DNA from: Siccirubricoccus soli
GTDB lineage: Bacteria > Pseudomonadota > Alphaproteobacteria > Acetobacterales > Acetobacteraceae
Assembly (NCBI RefSeq): GCF_024178315.1
Contig: NZ_JAMZIK010000129.1
Location: 1-43,054 of the forward strand
Reading direction: 5' to 3'
DNA length: 43,054 bases
Part shown: piece by piece, positions 1-8,041 of the stretch
Layout: each line of letters begins with the position of its first letter
Numbering within the stretch: position 1 is the first letter of the stretch
Translations under genes and position numbers: made by a program
Notes under the pieces: model-generated
Told to the model about the DNA's origin: nothing
Databases searched by the model: none
What the model saw: the letters and a program-made list of their open reading frames with translations, nothing else

Positions 1-1150
1 GCGGCAGGGCGGCGCTGGCCAGGGCCGTGCCACGGGCGGCCGACGGCGCGCTGCGCGCGGGCCGGGCGATGGGCGGCTCCATGGCGCGCGGCACCGGCGC
101 CGGGCTGCTGCGGGACTCGCTGGCCTCGGACGCGGATTCCGCCAGCCTGGCGGCGCCCTCCGGCGTGCTGCCATCCGGGATGGGGTCCATGCGAACCACC
201 CCGCCGGGCAGCGGCACGGCGCCCAGCGAGGCGACCTGCACCGGCGGCGGCAGGGAAGCCGCGGCAGTGCTGCCATCCGGGATCGGCTCCATCCGGACCA
301 CCGGGCCGGGCGGCAGCTGCGCCACCTGGATCCCCGGGTCCAGCGCCTGGCGCTGTTCCCGCAGCGCCAGCATCGTCGCGCTGTCCATCCGCCGCGGGCC
401 GGGCGGGATGTTCAGCGGGATCTCGGCGGCGGCGTAGATCTCCGGCGCCACGCGGCGGCGCGGATGCGCGTCCACGATGCGCGGGCCGATGCGGGCGACG
501 TAATTGCGCGTCTCGGTCGGCAGGCCGCGGCTGCCCCAGAGGTAGTCCTCCAGCCGCCGCGGCCCCGCATTGTAGGCGGCGAGGAAGGCGGGCGAGCCGT
601 AGAGGTCGTACATCTCCCGGATGTAGGCGGCACCGGCCATGATGCTGTCATAGGGGTGGTAGGGATCGTCCCCCAGCCCGTAGCGCGCCTGCATTTCGCG
701 GTAAGTGCCGGGCAGCACCTGCATCAGCCCCATGGCGCCGACCGGGGAGGTGGCGGAGACGCGCCCGCCGCTTTCCTGCCGCATCACCTCGCGGATCCAG
801 CGCTCCGGCACGTCGAAGCGGCGGGCGGCCTCGCGGATCCAGGGCCCCCAGGGGTCGCTGGCCGGCCCCGGCGGGTCGTAGCTGGCGGGACGGTTGTAGT
901 TGCCATAGGTGGCGGCGGCATGGACAGCCGGGCCGCCGCGCTGCTGCGCCTGCTGTCCGCAGGCCGCCAGCAGCGCCAGCAGCGAGAGGGCCAGGGCCGG
1001 CCGGCCCCAACCGCCGCCCCGGCAAGATCCCCGCGGACCAAAGCCCCATGGGCCGCCCGGCCGGACTCTTCCCCCTGCACCTCCGGACGCCGCATTTCCG
1101 GTCTCAACCGGAACGAAACACCGTAGGCCAGCTTGTTGCCCTTCGGGCAT
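1..1150 (-). CDS. Lytic transglycosylase lipoprotein (partial at left edge)
   Basis: This is a Slt-type lytic transglycosylase that would cleave peptidoglycan glycan strands at the membrane. The frame runs off the left edge without a stop. A hydrophobic stretch ending LLALLAAC (Cys near residue 64, codon 961-959) looks like a lipobox. The SLT domain follows, with REAARRFDVPERWI, then RQESGGR (probable catalytic Glu, about residue 126), GAMGLMQVLPGT and AAYNAGP. After the domain comes a Pro-rich tail in which the phrase VVRM(E/D)PIPDGST occurs twice. The only in-frame ATG is at 1150, which puts about 63 residues before the Cys, long for a lipoprotein leader. Another frame has an ATG at 1049 that would give a normal leader if one base were shifted in the G-rich run, so the true start or the base count is uncertain. 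The domain assignment is firm. Confidence 0.8.
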   Translation of the reverse strand, partial: MPEGQQAGLRCFVPVETGNAASGGAGGRVRPGGPWGFGPRGSCRGGGWGRPALALSLLALLAACGQQAQQRGGPAVHAAATYGNYNRPASYDPPGPASDPWGPWIREAARRFDVPERWIREVMRQESGGRVSATSPVGAMGLMQVLPGTYREMQARYGLGDDPYHPYDSIMAGAAYIREMYDLYGSPAFLAAYNAGPRRLEDYLWGSRGLPTETRNYVARIGPRIVDAHPRRRVAPEIYAAAEIPLNIPPGPRRMDSATMLALREQRQALDPGIQVAQLPPGPVVRMEPIPDGSTAAASLPPPVQVASLGAVPLPGGVVRMDPIPDGSTPEGAARLAESASEASESRSSPAPVPRAMEPPIARPARSAPSAARGTALASAALP

Positions 1151-1436
1151 CACCACCGCTCCGTCACGTCTTGGCCACCGGATTTCCGAAGCCTGCCCCC
1201 TCCGGGTCAGCGGTGTCCCCACACCGCAGCCCCAGGCTGCCCCGAGAACCAGGCGGACGGTTTGCGTCCTGCAGTCGAAGCCGTACACGCTCTCGCGTTG
1301 GGAAGGCAAGACCGAGTTGCGCTCGCAATACTTTGGTCAGGTACAGGCTTGGCTGTGACGACTTGGCCACAGCGATTGTGGCTTTCTTGACGAATGCCTA
1401 ATGATTCGGCGGCACCGGCTTCGTTACCACCAGATG

Positions 1437-2525
1437 TTATTGCCCTCGGCGGCGCAGCCGGGCGAGGCCACGCCGCAGCGGCAGCAGCCGTCGCCAGGCC
1501 GCCCGCGCCGGGCGCAGCGCCGCGCGGGTCCAGAGCGCGGCTTCCAGCACCGGCGGAAGCTGCTGCTCCGTCAGCCGGTGGAGCTGCGCCTCGATGCCCG
1601 CCAGCCGGGCATCGAGCGCCGGCGCGGCGGGCCCGGCCGGCGGGGGTGCAGCGGGCACCAGCCAATCGGTCTGCGCCCTGAGTTCCAGCAGCACCTGCCG
1701 CAGCAGCTCCAGCCGCGCCGCCTCGCGCGCCTCGGCCGAGGCGAATTCCTGCCGGCCGCGACGGAGATGCACGAGGAATTCCACCGCCGGCTCCGGGCGC
1801 AGCCACTCGATTCGCCAATCCGCGAGGCCGAGCGCCCCGAGCTCCAGGATCAGCAGGGCGAAGCTCGCCGGGGTGAACTGCCAGGCATGGCAATCGACAT
1901 AGGGAGCATCCGGCGACTCGACGCACCTCTCGAAGACGGCGAGCGCATCCTCCAGCCTGCCGCCGAGGCGCAGCGTCGGCACCGCCTCCCCCGCCCCCCA
2001 GCCCGGGCGTCCCTCGGCATCGGTGGCGCTGTAGGCGAAATGGTCGAACAACGTCCCCGCCGCATGCCGCACCGCGCCGCGGCGATGCGCCGCCAGCACC
2101 TGCCCCGTGGTGCTCGGCGGCTTCAGAAGGTCGAAGCACCAGCGCTTGTCCGGCACCGCGAGCACCAGCACCCCCCGCCCCGGGTCCAGCAGCCGCGCGG
2201 CGGAGCGCAGGAAGCCGAGCGGGTCCGGGATGTGCTCGATGACGTGGCTGGCGATGAGGGCGGCGAAGCGGCCATGCTCCGCGGCAGGGAACAACGCATC
2301 CAGCGGGCCCTGCGTCCAGATCCGGTCCACCGCCTCGATGCGCGCGGTGTCCACGTTCGGCGCGGCGGCGTATTTCGCCACCAGCGCCTCGCGGCTCGCA
2401 TGGTCCACCACGGTGGTGTTCCAGCCGTCGCGCTTGGCTGCGATCGGCCCGAAGCTCGGGCCGATCTCGATGATCCGGTCGGCAGGCGAAAGGCCGCGCA
2501 GCAGGGCGGCGTTCCGCTCGCTCAT
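1437..2525 (-). CDS. Class I SAM-dependent methyltransferase
   Basis: A 362-residue SAM-dependent methyltransferase, probably acting on a surface glycan or its precursor in the cytoplasm. The N-terminal half has the Rossmann signs: RIIEIGPSFGPIA (motif I, residues 17-30), VVDH after strand 2, and SHVIEHIPDPLGFLR, the Methyltransf_11-type motif with HVIEH. The C-terminal 130 residues are Ala/Pro/Arg-rich and helical, ending in a very basic tail (RRLLPLRRGLARLRRR) that may touch membrane or polymer. Its ATG overlaps the stop of the large upstream glycosyltransferase gene as ATGA (2522-2525), so the two are probably translationally coupled and act in one pathway. The substrate cannot be told from sequence. 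Confidence 0.82.
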   Translation of the reverse strand: MSERNAALLRGLSPADRIIEIGPSFGPIAAKRDGWNTTVVDHASREALVAKYAAAPNVDTARIEAVDRIWTQGPLDALFPAAEHGRFAALIASHVIEHIPDPLGFLRSAARLLDPGRGVLVLAVPDKRWCFDLLKPPSTTGQVLAAHRRGAVRHAAGTLFDHFAYSATDAEGRPGWGAGEAVPTLRLGGRLEDALAVFERCVESPDAPYVDCHAWQFTPASFALLILELGALGLADWRIEWLRPEPAVEFLVHLRRGRQEFASAEAREAARLELLRQVLLELRAQTDWLVPAAPPPAGPAAPALDARLAGIEAQLHRLTEQQLPPVLEAALWTRAALRPARAAWRRLLPLRRGLARLRRRGQ

Positions 2526-5500
2526 GCCGCGGGACGGCGACCGGTGTACTCAAAGCCGGCGGCGATGCGCTCCTGGCTCGGCTGGGTCAGCGTCGCGAAA
2601 TTCCGCCAGGTGGCCTCCCGCCGGCGAGCGGGGTCGCGCCAGGCATCCACCAGCCAGCCGATGGGCGCGGCGCGCAGCCCATCCGCCGCCGCCGCCGAGA
2701 CATCCCGGCGCAGCGCCGATTCGCATTCCGAGGCCAGCCAGGCGAAGGCGAAGACCGGGTTCAGGTTGTCCGGCACCCGCACCTCGCCGGCCTCGAACCC
2801 GTCGAACCACTGCAGCAGCCCGTACTTCGTGCAGTTGTAGAAGTGCCAGGGCGCCTCATGCTCCGGCTGCAGGAAGGCGGTCTGGATGAGCACCCAGCCG
2901 CCGGGCTTCAGGATACGGCGGATCTCCGCCGCGGCGCGCATCGGGTCGGCGTAGTGCTCGAAGGCGTTGAGCGCCACCACGCCCTCGAAGGCGGCATCGA
3001 CGAAGGGCAGGCGGTGGGCGTCGGCGATCAGGTCGGTGTTGCGGAAGATGGCCGCCTCGGCCTCGATCACGTTGGGCAGGCGGTCGGGCGTCCCGCCGGC
3101 CGAAAGGTTCAGCACCGGCCCCGGCGTGGCGCGGATCCGCGCCTCGACATGCGCCGGCAGCGGGTTGCTGACATGGTGCTCCGGATGCAGCACCGGCTCG
3201 CCGAGCCCGGGGAACAGCACGGGCCGCCCAGCGACGAGCGGCCAGCGGTGATCCTCGCCGGAGAGCAGGGCCGAGCCGTCCGGTGCCAGGGCCAACGGCC
3301 CGCCGGTCACCGGGCAGCGCAGCAGGGGCAGGAGCTGGGCGACCCGCTCCTCCCGCGCCGGGGCCGCCGCCGTGCCGGCCGCCGTCGCCCCCCGGCCGCC
3401 CGGCGCGGTGAGGGCGAGCCAGGCATGGCGGCGTTCCATATCCGCCATCAGCTTCTTCTTGTTCTCCTCCATCTCCGTCACGGTGCGCAGCATGGAGCTG
3501 GCATGCACGCGGTACTCCGCCAGCGGCTCGCCGCCCACCGCGACGCCGGGCAGGCCGCGCTCCGCGATGCGGCACCAGAAGTCGAAATCCTCCCAGCCAA
3601 AGCGGACATTGTCGTAGCCGCCAACCAGCGCCCAGCTCGCCTTCGAGATGAGCGCCATGGCGTCCACGTAATTGCCGCCGACAAAGCGCAGCGGGTTGGC
3701 CGGCCACACGCCCATCAGCTCCTGCGTCGCACCGAACTGGCGGATGACGGGGTAGGCATAGGCGGCGCCCACGCTGTTCAGCACCGCGAGGCAGCGGGAA
3801 ACGCAGCCGGGCAGCAGGCGGTTGTCGGCGTCGAGCGGCAGCACGTGCAGCGTCTCCGCCGCGTCGAAGCCGACATTGCGGGTCGGGCCCAGCCCGGCAT
3901 TGACCAGGTTGCGCAGCACGGCGAGGCGGTTGAAGCGATGCCGGTGCCGCTCCGCCCAGCGCAGCGCGACGGCCAGGCTGTCATCGGTGGAGGCGTCGTC
4001 CACGACGACCAGGTCGAGGTCGGCGACGTCCTGCGCCGCGACCGAATCCAGCGCCTCCTCCACGAAATGCGCGTAGTTGTGCAGCGGTACCACCACGGTG
4101 ACGTCGGCCTGCCGCAAATTGTCCGACAGGAAGACCTGCTCATGCGCCGGCAGGGCCGGCGGCGGCATCGGCTGGTGCAGCGGCTGCAGTCCGAAGGCGA
4201 AGGCGCGCGACGCCGCCCGGCCGCCGCGGAGATGCTCGAGCAGCGAGGCGGCCAGCTCGGCCCGCCGGTCCGGCCCGAAATTCCACAGCGCGTCGTAGAG
4301 CGCGTTGCGCGCCACGCGCCGGCGTTCCTCCGGGTCGTCCAGCAGCCGCCGCAGCGCGCCGTGCCACTCCTCCTCCGATTCCGCGAGGAAGCCGGTCTCG
4401 CCATGGCGGATGGCACGGCGATAGGGCCCGGTGGGCGAGGCGATGGTGCAGACCCCGGCGATCGCCGCCTCGAAATACTTCAGCTCGCTCTTCGCCTCGC
4501 AGAACGGGTTGCCGACCTCGAGCGGCGCGAGGTTGATGTCGAACCGCGCCACCTCCTCCGGCAGCTGCTCCAGCGGCACGCGATGGCGCCATTCGATCTG
4601 CGATTCCAGGCCGTGCAAGGCAGGGAATTCCTCGATGTCGATCAGCGGCCGCCCGGTTTCGAGGTCGTGGAACAGCACGAGGCGCGCCGCGGGCGAGGCG
4701 CGCAGGATGCGGCCGACCGCCGCCGCGCAGACGGAGAAGTCCCGCTGATGCGTGCGTGAGCCGCCGGCATAGCCGATGCGGAACAGCCCGTCGGAGGGCG
4801 CCGCCGCGCGCCGCCGGGCGGCCAGCCGGGACCGCGCGAAGGTCGCCGCGTCGAAGCCGTTCGGCAGGACCATCGCCGGCAGCCACATGCGCCGCGCATG
4901 GCTCGCCAGTTCCTCCGTGGTGACGGTGCAGAGGTCGGCCTGCAGCATGGTACGGCGGACCCGCTCGTAGAATTCCTCGACCGCGCTCTCGGTGAGGAAC
5001 TGGGTGCGGATGCCGTCGATGATGTCGACCCGCGCCAGCTCCGGGTCGATCATCAGGTCGTCGACGTCGAAGATGATGCGGGCGCCGGCCTGGCGCGCCG
5101 TGTCGATCGCCGCCCCCACCTCGGGCGTCCAGGCGGCGCGCCAGATGCAGAGGAGCTGCGCCGAGGCGATCTCCGGAAGCCGCGCCGGCAGCTCCTCGAT
5201 GCGCAGGATCTCGGCCTCGGCGCCCGCCTGGCGCAGTGCCACCGCATAGCGCTCCACCCGGTAGGAATGGCCGGGCGTGTGCGGCTCACCGCTGAGGAAG
5301 ACGATGCGGTAGCGGGCGGGTGCGGCGGCGGGCAGGGGTGTTGCTGCTGCCGCCGGGGCGGGCGGGGCCAGGGCTGGGGCCAGCGCCGGGGCGGGCGGCA
5401 GGGCCGGCGCCGGGGTTGGGGCCGGCCGGCCCAGCATGGCACGCAGCTTCGCCCGGTAGCCCGGCTCGCCGCGCCATAGCCCGGCCGCGACACGCATCGG

Positions 5501-6799
5501 CCGCGTCAGCCGCCAGGAGCTGGAGGCGAGGAGCGCGGCGCGCTGCTCCCGCAACGCCATCGCCTCGGTCCGGGCCGCGCGCATCTCGACGCGGGCGGCG
5601 AGCAGCTCGGTCTGCGCCTGGTCCTGCTCGGCCCGCGCCTGGGCGAGGCTCGCCGCCATCTGCTCGCGCGTCGCGACGGCGGCATCGCGCTCCGCCAGCG
5701 CCGCATCGCGCTCCGCCAGCGCCGCGTCCCGTGCCGCCAGGGCGGCATCCCGGGCGGCGAGAGCGGCGCCGTGCTCGCCCGGCACGCGCTCGCGCTCGGC
5801 CAGGATGCGGTCGCGCTCGGCCAGCGCGTGGTCGCGTTCCGCCAGCGCGTGGTCGCGCTCGGCCAGGATGTGGTGGCGTTCGGCGAGGATGTGGTCGCGC
5901 TCGGCGCTGACGCGGTCGCGCTCGGCCAGCGCCGCTTCGCGCTCGGCCAGGGCGGCGTCGCGCTGCGCGGCCAGGGCGCCGATCCGGTCCTCCTGCTGCC
6001 GCTCCGTCACCTGCCGGCGGCCGACATCCCGGGCCAGCTCGGCAAGCTGGTAGCGGGAGCGCACCGCCTCGCCACGCGCGGCGAAGAGGTGGCGGATCGT
6101 CGCCGTCATCGCCGCATCCGCCTCGAACAGGGCGGCGACCGGGCGGGGGAATTCGCGGCCGAGGCCGAGCACGCCGAGGCCCTGGCCGTGGGTGAACTCG
6201 AAATGCGGGTGCTCCGCCCGCAGCGCACGCCACAGCCGCCAGACGCCGAAATCGCGCTCCCGCACGTTGATGTCGTGGAACAGCACGACGCCGCGCTCGG
6301 AAAGCGTCTCCCGCCAAGTCTCGAAATCGTGCCGCACCGCCTCCTCGGTGTGCAGCCCGTCGATGTGCAGCAGGTCGATCTCGCCGGCCCCGAAATAGCC
6401 GCGCGCTTCGTCGAAGCTGCTGCGCAGCAGGGTGGAGAAGCGGCGCCAGTGGCGCTCGTTCACCTCGCTGACGCGGGCGAAGACCTCCTCGCCGTAATGG
6501 CCGGCATGCTCGTCCCCCTGCCAGGTATCGACCGCGTGGCAGAAGCTCGGCAGGCCGCAGCGTTCCACCGCTTGGCAGAAGGCGCCGTAGGAGACGCCCC
6601 AATGCGTCCCGAGCTCGACGATGTTGCGCGGCCGCAGCGCCTTCACCAGCCACCACGCGAAGGGCACATGCTCCAGCCAGGCGCTGGCGGCGAGGTGGTC
6701 GGGGTGCCAGTCGAGCTCCGGGCCCAGTTCCAACGCGGCGGCCACGCCGGCCAGCCCCGGATCGGTTGCGATCGGGCGGTCGGGCAGGTTCAGGTCCAT
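2522..6799 (-). CDS. Five-module methyltransferase / coiled coil / GT4 / GT2 / methyltransferase fusion
   Basis: A 1425-residue cytoplasmic enzyme for surface polysaccharide assembly. Modules in order: a Methyltransf_24-like SAM domain (residues 1-250; IVELGTHWGVSYGAF, DLLHIDGLHTEE, FHDINVRE); a heptad coiled coil of (L)AERDxA repeats (about 270-400) closed by SSSWRLTRPMR, a motif often seen just before glycosyltransferase domains; a GT4-like domain (about 495-870; IIFDVDDLM, VLPNGFD, IGYAGGSRTHQRD, KYFEAAIAG); a GT2 domain (about 895-1115; VVVPLHNYAHF, VVDDASTDDS, LPLDADN); a short Trm112-like piece (LLRCPVTGGPL, about 1155-1200); and a C-terminal Methyltransf_11 domain (about 1225-1425; ALNAFEHYADP, ILKPGGWVLI). 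I place the start at 6799 (MDLNLPDRP) because GAAGGA... more exactly GAAGGA lies 6 bases upstream; an in-frame ATG at 6835 is less likely. The gene is divergent from gmhA. The modules probably extend and methylate a repeat unit or chain end; the exact sugars are unknown. Confidence 0.86.
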   Translation of the reverse strand: MDLNLPDRPIATDPGLAGVAAALELGPELDWHPDHLAASAWLEHVPFAWWLVKALRPRNIVELGTHWGVSYGAFCQAVERCGLPSFCHAVDTWQGDEHAGHYGEEVFARVSEVNERHWRRFSTLLRSSFDEARGYFGAGEIDLLHIDGLHTEEAVRHDFETWRETLSERGVVLFHDINVRERDFGVWRLWRALRAEHPHFEFTHGQGLGVLGLGREFPRPVAALFEADAAMTATIRHLFAARGEAVRSRYQLAELARDVGRRQVTERQQEDRIGALAAQRDAALAEREAALAERDRVSAERDHILAERHHILAERDHALAERDHALAERDRILAERERVPGEHGAALAARDAALAARDAALAERDAALAERDAAVATREQMAASLAQARAEQDQAQTELLAARVEMRAARTEAMALREQRAALLASSSWRLTRPMRVAAGLWRGEPGYRAKLRAMLGRPAPTPAPALPPAPALAPALAPPAPAAAATPLPAAAPARYRIVFLSGEPHTPGHSYRVERYAVALRQAGAEAEILRIEELPARLPEIASAQLLCIWRAAWTPEVGAAIDTARQAGARIIFDVDDLMIDPELARVDIIDGIRTQFLTESAVEEFYERVRRTMLQADLCTVTTEELASHARRMWLPAMVLPNGFDAATFARSRLAARRRAAAPSDGLFRIGYAGGSRTHQRDFSVCAAAVGRILRASPAARLVLFHDLETGRPLIDIEEFPALHGLESQIEWRHRVPLEQLPEEVARFDINLAPLEVGNPFCEAKSELKYFEAAIAGVCTIASPTGPYRRAIRHGETGFLAESEEEWHGALRRLLDDPEERRRVARNALYDALWNFGPDRRAELAASLLEHLRGGRAASRAFAFGLQPLHQPMPPPALPAHEQVFLSDNLRQADVTVVVPLHNYAHFVEEALDSVAAQDVADLDLVVVDDASTDDSLAVALRWAERHRHRFNRLAVLRNLVNAGLGPTRNVGFDAAETLHVLPLDADNRLLPGCVSRCLAVLNSVGAAYAYPVIRQFGATQELMGVWPANPLRFVGGNYVDAMALISKASWALVGGYDNVRFGWEDFDFWCRIAERGLPGVAVGGEPLAEYRVHASSMLRTVTEMEENKKKLMADMERRHAWLALTAPGGRGATAAGTAAAPAREERVAQLLPLLRCPVTGGPLALAPDGSALLSGEDHRWPLVAGRPVLFPGLGEPVLHPEHHVSNPLPAHVEARIRATPGPVLNLSAGGTPDRLPNVIEAEAAIFRNTDLIADAHRLPFVDAAFEGVVALNAFEHYADPMRAAAEIRRILKPGGWVLIQTAFLQPEHEAPWHFYNCTKYGLLQWFDGFEAGEVRVPDNLNPVFAFAWLASECESALRRDVSAAAADGLRAAPIGWLVDAWRDPARRREATWRNFATLTQPSQERIAAGFEYTGRRPAA

Positions 6800-6953
6800 G
6801 CATCGTCCTTCGCTGTGCGGCCAAGCCTGCGGCACGCTGGCATGGCCACCTGCGTCCTATGACTGTAATTTGCCGTCACGGCACGACACAAGGGCGTTGC
6901 CATTATCGCGAGCGCTTGATTCGGAGACACGGTTTCGGGCATGCACCGGTGCC
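6800..6953. promoter_or_regulatory. Divergent intergenic region between the GT operon and gmhA
   Basis: These 154 bases separate the minus-strand glycosyltransferase operon from plus-strand gmhA and must hold both promoters. The stretch around 6855-6925 is clearly poorer in GC than the flanks. I see no strong consensus -35/-10 pair, so no promoter position is claimed. The ribosome binding site for the minus-strand gene (GAAGGA on that strand, 6811-6806) is clear. Confidence 0.4.
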
Positions 6954-7553
6954 ATGAGCACGACCCCACTGGATGCCGAGATCGGCAGCGCGATCCGCCG
7001 CTCCGCCGCGGTGCTGCAGGCGATGGCGGAGGATGCCGGCTGCCGCGCCGCCATCGCCGGCATGGTGGAGGCCAGCGTCGCCGCACTGCGTGCCGGCGGG
7101 CAGCTGCTGTTCTGCGGCAATGGCGGCAGCGCGGCCGATGCGCAGCACTGGGCGGGGGAGCTGGTCTCCCGTTTCATGTACGACCGCCCAGGCCTCGCCG
7201 CCATCGCGCTGACGACGGACAGCTCCATCCTCACCGCCATCGGCAATGATTACGGCTACGAGCGCGTTTTCGCGCGGCAGGTGGAGGCGCTGGGCAGGCA
7301 GGGCGACGTGCTCTTCGCCATTTCCACCTCGGGCCGCTCGCCGAACATCCTTGCCGCGCTGCGGGCCGCAAGGGCGAAGGGCATGGCGACCCTCGGCTTC
7401 ACCGGCGCCGCGGGCGGCGAGATGCCGCCGCTCTGCGATCATTGCCTGCGCGTGCCGGCCACCGTCACGCCGTTGATCCAGGAGGGGCATGCGGTGGCGG
7501 GCCATACCATCTGTGCGTTGATCGAGCGGCAGCTCTTCCCGCGCGAGGCATGA
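6954..7553 (+). CDS. gmhA: D-sedoheptulose 7-phosphate isomerase
   Basis: GmhA converts sedoheptulose 7-phosphate to D-glycero-D-manno-heptose 7-phosphate, the first step toward ADP- or GDP-heptose for LPS core or other glycans. The 199-residue product has the usual family length and one SIS domain. Diagnostic segments are LLFCGNGGSAADAQHWAGE (about 48-66), NDYGYERVFARQVEA, FAISTSGRSPNILAAL and the C-terminal IQEGHAVAGHTICALIE, which carries the conserved Glu and His of the active site. The ATG at 6954 is chosen because the protein then begins just before the first family helix; the frame is open further upstream but without family similarity. A decayed gmhB, the next enzyme but one in the pathway, follows directly. 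Confidence 0.93.
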   Translation: MSTTPLDAEIGSAIRRSAAVLQAMAEDAGCRAAIAGMVEASVAALRAGGQLLFCGNGGSAADAQHWAGELVSRFMYDRPGLAAIALTTDSSILTAIGNDYGYERVFARQVEALGRQGDVLFAISTSGRSPNILAALRAARAKGMATLGFTGAAGGEMPPLCDHCLRVPATVTPLIQEGHAVAGHTICALIERQLFPREA

Positions 7554-7568
7554 GGCCGGCGCAGTTTC

Positions 7569-8037
7569 CGATCGCGACGGTGCATGTCGATCGCGGCGGA
7601 TCAAGCAGGCGGAATCCCTGCCCGGCATCTTCGCGCTGATGCGCGCGGCGCGGGTGCGTGGCACGCTGCCCGCCATCGTCACAACCACTCCGGCATCAGC
7701 CGCGGCCTCTACACCGAGACGGATTTCGGTGCGCTGATGCCATGGATGGCGGCGCGCTTCGCCGCAGAGGGCGAGCGCTGCCTGCGGTGGAGCATTGCCC
7801 GGACCATCCGCTGCACGCCTTGGGCCCCACCGGCGGGAGAGCGACCGGCAAGCCCGCCCCGAATGGTGCGCGACGCGGTGCGGCGCCACGGCCTCCTCGC
7901 GCTCGATCGTTCCGCAAGGGGATCGCGCAACGGACATGCCGGCCGGGCCGCGCGGACGTGCCCTGGCTGGTGCTGGTCGCCGCCGCCGCCGCATGGCTGG
8001 CAGCCCCGCCGGAGGCCGCGGGAGGGGGCCGGGTCTG
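7569..8037 (+). pseudogene. gmhB: Frameshifted remnant of heptose 1,7-bisphosphate phosphatase (gmhB)
   Basis: No long clean frame exists here, but pieces of a GmhB-type HAD phosphatase lie in order across all three plus frames. They are LPGIFALMRAARVRG..IVT (frame of 7618), then NHSGISRGLYTETDF (from 7683, compare NQSGIARGLYTE in GmhB), then EHCPDHP (7793-7813, compare YYCPHHP) and GKPAP (from 7847), then VRDAVRRHGLLALDRS back in the frame of 7683, then GDRATDMPAG (from 7918, the HAD GD..TD motif). At least four frame changes are needed. Position right after gmhA fits the normal gmhA-gmhB order. Intact GmhB activity would have to come from another locus. Many independent shifts make a simple sequencing error unlikely. 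Confidence 0.78.
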
Positions 8038-8041
8038 ACCT

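Noticed and set aside
1366-1382. Hairpin GCCACA-GCGAT-TGTGGC followed by TTTCTT on the plus strand
   Set aside because: No plus-strand gene ends here, and read on the minus strand it lacks a T tract, so I do not call it a terminator.
2843-4759. Long plus-strand open frame opposite the glycosyltransferase gene
   Set aside because: It is the antisense of a firmly identified coding sequence and has Arg/His/Gln-rich shadow composition with no domain.
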